This document shows positions 1-4,885 of a stretch of DNA of 5,633 nt, piece by piece. Both the position numbers and the translations under genes were made by a program. A model generated the notes under the pieces. The model was not told the DNA's origin. It saw only the letters and a program-made list of their open reading frames with translations, and ran no database searches. The stretch is taken from positions 1-5,633 of the forward strand of contig JAHFCD010000008.1 in NCBI GenBank assembly GCA_023249695.1. Reading direction: 5' to 3'. This DNA comes from Elusimicrobiota bacterium (GTDB lineage Bacteria; Elusimicrobiota; Elusimicrobia; UBA1565; UBA9628). Position 1 is the stretch's first letter, and every line of letters starts with the position of its first letter.

Positions 1-2
1 AC

Positions 3-92
3 TGGGCCCGCGACGCCGAGGACGGCGCGCGCGCGGCGGCCTCCGCCGCGGAATTCGCGTCGCTCCCCTACTACGGCCTCGAACCAGTCTAG
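3..92 (+). CDS. C-terminal end of an unidentified protein (5' end outside window)
   Basis: An open frame enters from the left edge and reads 29 codons, ending in LPYYGLEPV and a TAG stop at 90-92. Almost every codon ends in G or C, matching the certain genes in this window, while the other two plus frames here give arginine/proline-rich translations typical of shadow frames. The visible part is alanine-rich and probably helical (DAEDGARAAASAAEF). It carries no motif that identifies a family, so no function is given. The gene converges on the baeRF gene, and a long inverted repeat fills the gap between the two stop codons. The fragment is short, so the call rests mainly on codon bias and the position of the stop. 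Confidence 0.5.
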   Translation, partial: WARDAEDGARAAASAAEFASLPYYGLEPV

Positions 93-97
93 TTTTT

Positions 98-174
98 GGT
101 GTCAGGCCTACGAATTCGTTGAATTGTGTGGCCTAGCGGTCAACGGAATTCAACGAATTCGTAGGCCTGACACC
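98..174. repeat. Perfect 28-bp inverted repeat between convergent genes
   Basis: The left arm (98-125) and right arm (147-174) are exact reverse complements over 28 bases, separated by a 21-base centre. The arms begin GGTGTCAGGCCTAC and contain GAATTC and AGGCCT palindromes. The element is much more AT-rich than the flanking genes. It lies just past the stop of the plus-strand gene ending at 92 and just past the stop of the minus-strand gene ending at 183. A transcript from either side would fold it into a long hairpin. Neither strand has a U-tract immediately after the hairpin, so it is not a textbook intrinsic terminator. A dispersed REP- or MITE-like element acting as a two-way transcript end or 3' stabiliser is my inference. 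Confidence 0.9.
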
Positions 175-182
175 TTCACGGC

Positions 183-1319
183 TTAGCGGGGACGCAGGGG
201 GGAGGGCTTGCCGTCCTTCATCGCGAAGTGGCCGCGCAGGGCGCGAGAGCGGGACGCGGCCGCGGGCTTGTCGAGGGGAACCTTGAGCTCGGCGCCGATG
301 CGGCAGACGCTGTCGAAGCGCGCGTCGTACATGATGCGGTAAAGCTCGCAGCCCGCGGCGAGGGCCTTGTCGCCGAGCTCGCTGACGAGGTCGAGCACCA
401 TGTCGGTCCCGCAGAAGCACCACGGGCAGGAACGGTTGTTCACCGACAGGTGCCCGCATTTCGGACAGGCGCGGCCCATCTTCGCGTAGCCGTCTCGCAC
501 GAGCACGCGCGCGACGCAGCCCTGCTGGACCGCGGCGACGACGCCCTCGAGGCCGGTCACCGCGCCGCCCTGGCGGGCCTCGTCCAGGAGGCGGTGGACC
601 AGCACGCTCTCGCGGACGCTGCGCGCCTGGCGCTCGTTGTGCAGGATGCGCTCGAGCACGGCCTCGACGGGCCGCTCCGGCCCCAGCACGGGCTCGAGAA
701 TGAGCTCCTTCTGCAGGGCGGGATCGAGGAGCGGGGTGATGGCCGCCTCGAGCGCCGGCGGGGCGCCGAGGATGAGCCGGTCGTAGCGGCGCTCGCGGGC
801 GAGGGTCGCGGCGCGCGAAGCCACGGAGGCCAGGCCTTCCAATGAGTTGAAGTCGCCCTGCATCTCGTCGAGCTCGAGGGCCTGGCCCATGTGCAGCTCG
901 ACGAAGCGGGCCTTCCCGGGCCCGAGAAGCAGCGCGACGAAGCGGTGATATTGGCCGCCGAGCGCGATCAGCGGGCGAAGGTCGAGCGACTCCCCCACGG
1001 TCAAGGTGCTCTTGAAGGGCTGCGGCAGCGCGAAGGTCTCGAAGAGGCCGCGCTTGGCGCAGGAGTACACCGCGGCCATGCGGTGCGGGCCGGGCACGAA
1101 CTCCGAGGCGATGAACTTCTCGATGCGGTCGAGGTCTCGTCCGAGCAGCCTCATGCTGGGATCGCGGCGCGCGTCGGAGGCGAGCTGGTGCAAGGTCGAG
1201 GGATACAGGCCGCCTCCGTCGACGGCGAGGTGCAAAGTGACCGCGTCGGCGTCCTGGGAACGAAAAGCCGCGAGGGCTTCGATCCTCGCGGCGCTCAAGA
1301 ACAAAAGTGGCGGCGGCAT
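183..1319 (-). CDS. Bacterial eRF1-family protein (baeRF type, probably baeRF10-like) with zinc ribbon
   Basis: A 378-residue protein whose layout matches the bacterial archaeo-eukaryotic release factor (baeRF) families. These are homologues of eRF1/aRF1/Pelota thought to act in ribosome rescue or translation quality control, without a firmly established biochemical role. Residues about 110-150 (LRPLIALGGQYHRFVALLLG) match the start of the eRF1 middle domain. YDRLILGAPP (about 179-188) and the following helices fit the baeRF core. Residues about 240-345 resemble eRF1 domain 3, an L7Ae-like fold, in the stretch GLEGVVAAVQQGCVARVLV. A zinc ribbon follows, with cysteines at 285, 288, 298 and 301 (CPKC, CPWC), and then a helix ending near AAGCELYRIM. 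The C-terminal tail is divergent from the usual GG-rich ending. I chose the ATG at 1317-1319 because AAGGA sits 6 bases upstream; a TTG six codons earlier has no ribosome binding site. A strong promoter lies directly upstream. The assignment to subfamily 10 is from memory of the pattern. Confidence 0.82.
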   Translation of the reverse strand: MPPPLLFLSAARIEALAAFRSQDADAVTLHLAVDGGGLYPSTLHQLASDARRDPSMRLLGRDLDRIEKFIASEFVPGPHRMAAVYSCAKRGLFETFALPQPFKSTLTVGESLDLRPLIALGGQYHRFVALLLGPGKARFVELHMGQALELDEMQGDFNSLEGLASVASRAATLARERRYDRLILGAPPALEAAITPLLDPALQKELILEPVLGPERPVEAVLERILHNERQARSVRESVLVHRLLDEARQGGAVTGLEGVVAAVQQGCVARVLVRDGYAKMGRACPKCGHLSVNNRSCPWCFCGTDMVLDLVSELGDKALAAGCELYRIMYDARFDSVCRIGAELKVPLDKPAAASRSRALRGHFAMKDGKPSPLRPR

Positions 1320-1324
1320 ATTGG

Positions 1325-1330
1325 TTCCTT
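1325..1330 (-). promoter_or_regulatory. Ribosome binding site that fixes the baeRF start
   Basis: On the minus strand AAGGAA lies just upstream of the ATG at 1317-1319, with AAGGA 6 bases from the start codon. It falls inside the six-codon extension that would begin at an upstream TTG, and that TTG has no purine-rich site before it. The site therefore supports the shorter protein beginning MPPPLLFL. Confidence 0.75.
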
Positions 1331-1340
1331 GATTCAAGGA
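1326..1340. promoter_or_regulatory. Candidate operator: 7-bp dyad between -10 box and ribosome binding site
   Basis: TCCTTGA (1326-1332) and TCAAGGA (1334-1340) form a perfect dyad around one central base. On the minus strand it starts inside the -10 box TATCCT and ends in the ribosome binding site of the baeRF gene, covering the expected transcription start. The half-site CCTTGA recurs on the minus strand at 1362-1367 and 1391-1396. A bound repressor here would block the promoter. No regulator gene is visible, so the operator role is inference. Confidence 0.4.
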
Positions 1341-1365
1341 TAGCCCGGGACCCTCCCACCGTCAA
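1337..1365 (-). promoter_or_regulatory. Sigma70-type promoter for the baeRF gene
   Basis: On the minus strand there is a -35 box TTGACG (1360-1365), a 17-bp spacer and a -10 box TATCCT (1337-1342). The spacing is ideal and each box departs from the TTGACA/TATAAT consensus only modestly. Transcription would start about 7 bases past the -10 box, giving a leader of only about a dozen bases that still contains the AAGGA site. The same arrangement with identical boxes occurs in the opposite orientation at 1542-1570. Confidence 0.75.
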
Positions 1366-1541
1366 GGAAACTCCTGCTGAATACCGACAGTCAAGGTTTC
1401 GTCATCATCTCTTTGCCTCTCCTCCATGGGCGTTCGCGGGCGGGGCTGTTACCCTAATCGTGACGGGGGCGCGCGGCTTTCTGAGGGGGGAGCCGCGCGC
1501 CGCCCACTTAGCGGGAGAACGTCGCGAGCTCGGTCGGGGGC
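1366..1541. other. Spacer between the two divergent promoters
   Basis: These 176 bases lie between the two outward-facing -35 boxes and hold no gene I can support. Short minus-strand ORFs begin near 1407-1428, including one with an AGGAG before ATGATG, but they close within 5 to 21 codons and lie upstream of the strong promoter. The region contains an extra TTGACT (minus strand, 1389-1394) and the GC-rich inverted repeat at 1468-1501. It may hold binding sites serving both promoters. Confidence 0.5.
1468..1501. repeat. GC-rich 11-bp inverted repeat between divergent promoters
   Basis: GGCGCGCGGCT (1468-1478) is the exact reverse complement of AGCCGCGCGCC (1491-1501), with a 12-base centre containing a run of six G. 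Two more pairs follow outside a G-G mismatch. Neither strand has a T-tract after the stem. Transcripts from the two flanking promoters run outward and would not contain it. It is therefore either a DNA-level site or the remnant of an older terminator. Confidence 0.6.
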
Positions 1542-1570
1542 TTGACGGAACCGGGTCGAGGGGCTATCCT
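1542..1570 (+). promoter_or_regulatory. Sigma70-type promoter for the small membrane peptide
   Basis: A -35 box TTGACG (1542-1547), a 17-bp spacer and a -10 box TATCCT (1565-1570) lie 33 bases before the ATG at 1604. Both boxes and the spacer length are identical to the promoter of the divergent baeRF gene. The match extends to CTTGACGG at the upstream end and GGGCTATCCT at the downstream end. The predicted leader is about 27 bases and contains GGAGA as ribosome binding site. Confidence 0.75.
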
Positions 1571-1603
1571 CCCGTCGACGCCCGACGATCCCGGAGAACC
1601 CCT

Positions 1604-1741
1604 ATGACCTTCACTTTGTTGGCCGCCGTGCCCGCCGCGATCCTGACCGCGATGTATCTCTTCGAGCGCCGTCGGCCGGTTCCGTTGAAGGCGCGGGCCG
1701 CGCGCTCGACCCGGGACAACGCGCTGAGCGGGAGACGCTGA
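1604..1741 (+). CDS. Small single-span membrane peptide (45 aa), function unknown
   Basis: A 45-residue ORF beginning MTFTLLAAVPAAILTAMYLF, which is one predicted membrane helix at about residues 2-20. A very basic tail follows (ERRRPVPLKARAARSTR...SGRR), implying the C-terminus stays in the cytoplasm. The start is supported by GGAGA about 7 bases upstream of the ATG and by a well-spaced promoter at 1542-1570. The frame remains open further upstream, but the extension overlaps the baeRF start and reads like non-coding arginine/glycine-rich sequence. The stop lies 4 bases from the stop of the converging fpg gene. I do not recognise a family. The matched divergent promoter suggests co-regulation with the baeRF gene. 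Expression is likely, but the protein product is not proven. Confidence 0.6.
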   Translation: MTFTLLAAVPAAILTAMYLFERRRPVPLKARAARSTRDNALSGRR

Positions 1742-1745
1742 CCGG

Positions 1746-2528
1746 CTAAAGCTGGCAGGACGGGCAGTAGGCGCTCGCCCGCCCGCCGATGCTCTTGCGC
1801 GTGCCGATGACGGGCCCGCCGCACGTTCCGCACTTCTCCCGGCCGTAGACCATCACGCCCATCTGCATGCGGCCCGGGCGCCCGAGCGGGTCGAGGAACG
1901 CCTCATCGTCGAGCGTCGCCCCTCCGGCCTCCACGCCGCGGCTGAGGATGTCCCGGCACGCGACCGCGAGCTTCTCCACCTCGGCCCGGCTCAAGGACTT
2001 CCCCGCCCGGCCCGGCCGCACCTTCGCCGCGTGCAGGGCCTCGGTCGCGTAGATATTTCCCAGGCCCGCGATCAGCTTCTGGTCCATGATCAGGGCCTTG
2101 ACCGGAGCGGTGCGCTTGCGCAGCAGCTTCCAGAGATAGTCCGCGGTGAACGCGGTATCAAGCGGCTCGGGTCCAAGGTCCGGTAGAAGACAGCCGACGC
2201 GGCCGAAGCGGCGCGAGTCGTGGAAGCGCAGCGCCTCGGTGCCGATCCACATCTGGAAGCGGACATGAGGGCTTTCGCCGCCGATGGTGATGCGCCCGGA
2301 CATGCCGAGGTGAAAGATCACCTCGCCGCGGCCCTCGATCACGACGATCAGGTATTTGCCCCGGCGCCTGAAGGCGGCGATGACGCCGCCGGTGAGAATC
2401 TTGATCGCGGCCAGCGGCGGAGCGCGATAGAAGGTCGGCTTGCCCAGCGCGACGGCCGTGACCGTCTTGCCGGCGTAGCGCTCCTGCAGGACCCGGCGGA
2501 CGGTCTCGACCTCGGGAAGCTCGGGCAT
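1746..2528 (-). CDS. mutM: Formamidopyrimidine-DNA glycosylase (Fpg/MutM)
   Basis: A 260-residue bifunctional DNA glycosylase/AP lyase that removes 8-oxoguanine and formamidopyrimidines in base excision repair. The N-terminus MPELPEVETVRR supplies the catalytic proline exposed after methionine removal and the essential glutamate E3. Other hallmarks are K58 (RRRGKY), the HLGMSGR loop (73-79) with intercalating M76, HDSRRFG (103-109), and GLGNIYATEAL (155-165) of the helix-two-turn-helix. A C-terminal zinc finger uses C233, C236, C255 and C258, with conserved R250. The finger loop has 18 residues where E. coli Fpg has 16, and the segment between VYGRE and the first cysteine is short. The ATG shares one base with the stop of the upstream rhodanese gene (TGATG), so translation is probably coupled. 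An in-frame extension further upstream overlaps that gene and is not real. It is the last gene of a sulfur operon and has no visible promoter of its own. Confidence 0.97.
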   Translation of the reverse strand: MPELPEVETVRRVLQERYAGKTVTAVALGKPTFYRAPPLAAIKILTGGVIAAFRRRGKYLIVVIEGRGEVIFHLGMSGRITIGGESPHVRFQMWIGTEALRFHDSRRFGRVGCLLPDLGPEPLDTAFTADYLWKLLRKRTAPVKALIMDQKLIAGLGNIYATEALHAAKVRPGRAGKSLSRAEVEKLAVACRDILSRGVEAGGATLDDEAFLDPLGRPGRMQMGVMVYGREKCGTCGGPVIGTRKSIGGRASAYCPSCQL

Positions 2529-3070
2529 CAGCGTCCGCAGGCGCCTTGGTTCCACGGCAGCTTGGCCAGAACCAGGGCCATCGCGCACGTGTCGGTCGCG
2601 GCGGAGAACATCAGTCCCGCGCTCACGAATCCGGGCAGGAGGAGCCAGCCGCCGTGGACCGTCAGGCCCAGGACCACCCCGGTGAACACCAGCAGGCCGG
2701 CGGCGAAGCGCACCTGGCGCTCCATACTCCACACCCGCGATTGGCCGATCACGACCGGCTTGCCCGACGCCGTCCATTCGTCGACGCCCCCGCGCACGAC
2801 GCGGATGTCGCGGTGGCCGAGCTCGTGGAGCAGCGCCGCGGCGGAGGCGGCGCGCGCGCCGGAGCGGCAGAGCAGAAAGACGGGCTGGTTTTGGTCGAGG
2901 CGGGGGGCGAGCTCGCGCAGGCGCGACAGCGGCAGGTTGAGCGCGCCCTCGACGCGGACGGCGTCCACCTCGGAGACCTCGCGGACGTCCACGAACTGCC
3001 CTGGGGCCTTGGTCTCCAGGAGGCGGTGCGCGGCCTCGGCTTCGATGAGAGTGTAGGGTTCGGCGCTCAC
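2528..3070 (-). CDS. YgaP-like membrane-anchored rhodanese (rhodanese + DUF2892)
   Basis: A 180-residue protein with an N-terminal rhodanese domain (about 5-107). Its active-site loop CRSGARA places the persulfide-forming cysteine at C68, followed by VVRGGVDEW. A C-terminal DUF2892 tail holds two predicted membrane helices (about 120-138 and 141-158) and ends TCAMALVLAKLPWNQG. This matches the layout and length of E. coli YgaP, a membrane sulfurtransferase whose rhodanese domain faces the cytoplasm. The start is GTG at 3068-3070, with GAGG 7 bases upstream inside the end of the preceding gene, one base after that gene's stop. It differs clearly in sequence from the other two rhodaneses of the operon, so it is not part of the recent duplication. 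It probably relays sulfane sulfur at the inner membrane. The donor and acceptor are unknown. Confidence 0.9.
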   Translation of the reverse strand: MSAEPYTLIEAEAAHRLLETKAPGQFVDVREVSEVDAVRVEGALNLPLSRLRELAPRLDQNQPVFLLCRSGARAASAAALLHELGHRDIRVVRGGVDEWTASGKPVVIGQSRVWSMERQVRFAAGLLVFTGVVLGLTVHGGWLLLPGFVSAGLMFSAATDTCAMALVLAKLPWNQGACGR

Positions 3071-3071
3071 G

Positions 3072-3464
3072 TTAATACCTCGGCACGGACGGGTCTATCT
3101 TTTCCGACCAGGCGTCGATGCCGCCGGCGAGGTTGACCGCGTCGTAGCCTTTTTCCCTAAGCAACGTAACGGCCTTCGCCGAGCGGCCGCCGCCCTTGCA
3201 GTGCACGACCACCTTCGCGCTCTTGTCGAGCTCGCCGAGGCGCCCGGGAAGCGCGGCCAGGGGGATCAGGACCGAGCCTCCGATCTTGGCGATCGCGTAC
3301 TCCTTCGGCTCGCGCACGTCGAGGAGGATGAACCGGTCCTTCCGGTCGAGCTTGGCCTTCAGCTCCGCGACCGAGATCTCGGGAGCGGAAGTCTTCGAGG
3401 CGGACCCGCAGCCGGCGAGCGCGAGAGCCGCGAGGCCCGCGAGCAGCGGGCGGCGGACGCTCAT
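3072..3464 (-). CDS. Rhodanese-domain lipoprotein, copy of the fusion protein's rhodanese
   Basis: A 130-residue protein that starts with a short basic stretch (MSVRRP), a hydrophobic core and the lipobox ALAGC, making C19 the predicted lipidated residue. Glycine at +2 suggests outer-membrane sorting by the E. coli rule. Residues 28-130 are a complete rhodanese domain with LLDVREP and active-site loop CKGGGRS (C89). By hand alignment, 76 of 103 residues match the C-terminal rhodanese domain of the upstream fusion gene without gaps. The match includes the IDPSVP.Y tail typical of MoeZ/MOCS3-type proteins. It therefore looks like a tandem duplicate to which an export signal has been added. It starts one base after the stop of the fusion gene, without a strong ribosome binding site, so coupling is likely. 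The role is inferred: periplasmic sulfane-sulfur handling. Confidence 0.9.
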   Translation of the reverse strand: MSVRRPLLAGLAALALAGCGSASKTSAPEISVAELKAKLDRKDRFILLDVREPKEYAIAKIGGSVLIPLAALPGRLGELDKSAKVVVHCKGGGRSAKAVTLLREKGYDAVNLAGGIDAWSEKIDPSVPRY

Positions 3465-3465
3465 T

Positions 3466-4884
3466 TCAATACTGCGGCACCGAGGGGTCGATCGACTCCG
3501 ACCAGGCGTTGATGCCGCCCGCGACGTTGGTCGCGTCGAAGCCCTGCTCCCGCAGGAACTGCACGGCCTTCGCCGAGCGTCCGCCCATCTTACAGTGCAC
3601 GATCAGCTTGGCGCCCTTGTCGAGCTCGCCGAAGCGCTCGGGCAGCTTGCCCAGCGGGATCAAGGTCGAGCCCGGGATCTTGGCGATCTCGTACTCATGA
3701 GGCTCGCGCACGTCGAGCAGCACGAACTTTTCTTTCTTGTCGAGCTTGGCTTTGAGATCCTGGACGGAAATTTCGGGCATGGTCACGGTCGGTTTCTCCT
3801 TTAATCCGCAGAAGGCCTCGTAATCGATCGGCGCCGTGATGGTCGGATTTTCCGAGCACACGGGGCAAGCCGGATTCTTTTTCACCTTCAGCGTGCGCCA
3901 GCTTTGCTCGAGCGCGTCGTAGAGCATCAGGCGGCCCGAGAGCGGGCGGCCGATGCCGAGGATGAGCTTGAGGGCCTCGACGGCCTGCATGGTCCCGATC
4001 ACGCCGGGCAGCACGCCCAGCACTCCGGCCTCGGCGCAGTTGGGAACGAGACCGGGGGGCGGGGGCTCGGGGTACAGGCAGCGGTAGCACGGGCCGTCTT
4101 TGAGGGCAAACACCGAGAGCTGGCCTTCGAAGCGGAAGATCGAGCCGTAGGCGTTGGGCTTGCCGGTGAGCACGCAGGCGTCGTTGACGAGGTAGCGCGT
4201 GGCGAAGTTGTCGGTGCCGTCGGCGATCACGTCGTAACGCTTGAACAGCTCCACGGCGTTGGCCGAGGTCAGGCGCGTCTCGTGCGTCTCCACGGAGATG
4301 TGGGGGTTCAGCGCGAGAAGCCGCTTCTTCGCGGACGCGAGCTTCGAGGTTCCGACCGAGAGCGTGTCGTGGAGAATCTGGCGCTGCAGATTCGATTCGT
4401 CCACCGTGTCGAAGTCGACGATGCCGATGCGGCCGACGCCGGCCGCGGCGAGATAGAGCGCCAGCGGCGAGCCGAGCCCGCCCGCGCCGACGCACAGCAC
4501 CGACGCGTTCTTGAGCTTCTTCTGGCCCTCGACGCCGACCTCGGGCATGATCAGATGGCGATGGTAGCGGGCCTTTTCCGCCGTCGTGAGCTCGAGCTCC
4601 GCCGTGGCCGAGCCGCCGGCGATCGCGGGGACGATCAGGATCGTGTCGCCGTCGGCGATCGGCGTGCTCAGGCCCTGCTTGTCGCGGGCGTCGTCGTCGT
4701 TGACATACACGTTGACGAAGGAGCGGAGCTTGCCGTCGGCGGACATCAGCTGCTGACGCAGCCGTTCGTGCCGGGAGAAAAGCTGCTCCAGAGCCTCGCC
4801 GACGTTCTTGGCGTCGACGGAAATTTTTTCCTGCTTGTCGGCGAACGCGCGGAGCGCGGTCGGCAGCCGTATTTCGATGCTCAT
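3466..4884 (-). CDS. Sulfur carrier - E1 adenylyltransferase - rhodanese fusion (CysO/MoaD-MoeZ)
   Basis: A 472-residue three-domain protein. Residues 1-91 are a ThiS/MoaD/CysO-like beta-grasp carrier ending ILIVPAIAGG, with the functional GlyGly at 90-91. Residues about 98-350 are a MoeB/ThiF-type E1 with RYHRHLIMPEVG, nucleotide loop GAGGLGSP (133-140), VDFDTVDESNLQRQ, the TDN motif (224-226), zinc cysteines C266/C269 and C340/C343, and PNCAEAGVLG with C283. Residues 370-472 are a rhodanese with active-site loop CKMGGRS (C431). The E1-rhodanese part resembles MoeZ/MOCS3, which adenylates and then sulfurates a carrier's C-terminal glycine. No ATG, GTG or TTG lies between the carrier and the E1 core before M113, so this is a real fusion. 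Its position after cysM and a Mec-type JAMM gene favours cysteine synthesis over molybdopterin or thiamin. GAGGG precedes the ATG, which lies one base past the upstream stop. Confidence 0.95.
   Translation of the reverse strand: MSIEIRLPTALRAFADKQEKISVDAKNVGEALEQLFSRHERLRQQLMSADGKLRSFVNVYVNDDDARDKQGLSTPIADGDTILIVPAIAGGSATAELELTTAEKARYHRHLIMPEVGVEGQKKLKNASVLCVGAGGLGSPLALYLAAAGVGRIGIVDFDTVDESNLQRQILHDTLSVGTSKLASAKKRLLALNPHISVETHETRLTSANAVELFKRYDVIADGTDNFATRYLVNDACVLTGKPNAYGSIFRFEGQLSVFALKDGPCYRCLYPEPPPPGLVPNCAEAGVLGVLPGVIGTMQAVEALKLILGIGRPLSGRLMLYDALEQSWRTLKVKKNPACPVCSENPTITAPIDYEAFCGLKEKPTVTMPEISVQDLKAKLDKKEKFVLLDVREPHEYEIAKIPGSTLIPLGKLPERFGELDKGAKLIVHCKMGGRSAKAVQFLREQGFDATNVAGGINAWSESIDPSVPQY
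3784..3802 (-). promoter_or_regulatory. Possible internal translation start for a free rhodanese domain
   Basis: Within the fusion gene, exactly at the linker between the E1 and rhodanese domains, the minus strand reads AAAGGAG (3796-3802). Nine bases later comes an in-frame GTG (3784-3786), followed by ATG at 3778-3780. Initiation at the GTG would give a rhodanese of about 106 residues from the same reading frame. The match to an ideal ribosome binding site may be chance, since it also encodes Lys-Glu-Lys. The position at the domain boundary is what makes it notable. Confidence 0.35.
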
Positions 4885-4885
4885 C

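Noticed and set aside
93..97. T-run beside the 28-bp inverted repeat as an intrinsic terminator
   Set aside because: The T-run precedes the hairpin on the plus strand and reads as A on the minus strand, so neither transcript has U after the stem.
951..959. GGQ tripeptide in the baeRF protein, like the catalytic GGQ of release factors
   Set aside because: It precedes the first strand of the middle domain (YHRFVALLLG), whereas the eRF1 GGQ lies in a loop after the first strands of that domain. The position does not correspond, so it is most likely coincidence and does not show peptide-release activity.
228..1343. Long open frames on the plus strand opposite the baeRF gene
   Set aside because: They are antisense shadows of a GC-rich gene: the minus-strand frame has clear family motifs and a promoter, while these give alanine/arginine/glutamate-rich translations with no domain.
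1307..1603. N-terminal extension of the small membrane peptide
   Set aside because: It would cross its own promoter and the divergent promoter and overlap the baeRF start; the sequence has no coding character and the ATG at 1604 has a proper ribosome binding site.
1742..1755. Short hairpin between the convergent stops of the small peptide gene and fpg
   Set aside because: The arms CCGGCT/AGCTGG have a mismatch and only two bases between them, with no T-tract, so it is too weak to call a terminator.
2529..2777. Upstream in-frame extension of fpg by 83 codons
   Set aside because: It overlaps the YgaP-like gene and lacks similarity to Fpg, whose mature N-terminus must be Pro-Glu directly after the start Met at 2526-2528.
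3466..4884. Assignment of the fusion to molybdopterin or thiamin synthesis
   Set aside because: The E1 and carrier domains alone would allow it, but the window has no moa, mog or thi genes, while cysM and a Mec-type JAMM gene are immediately adjacent.
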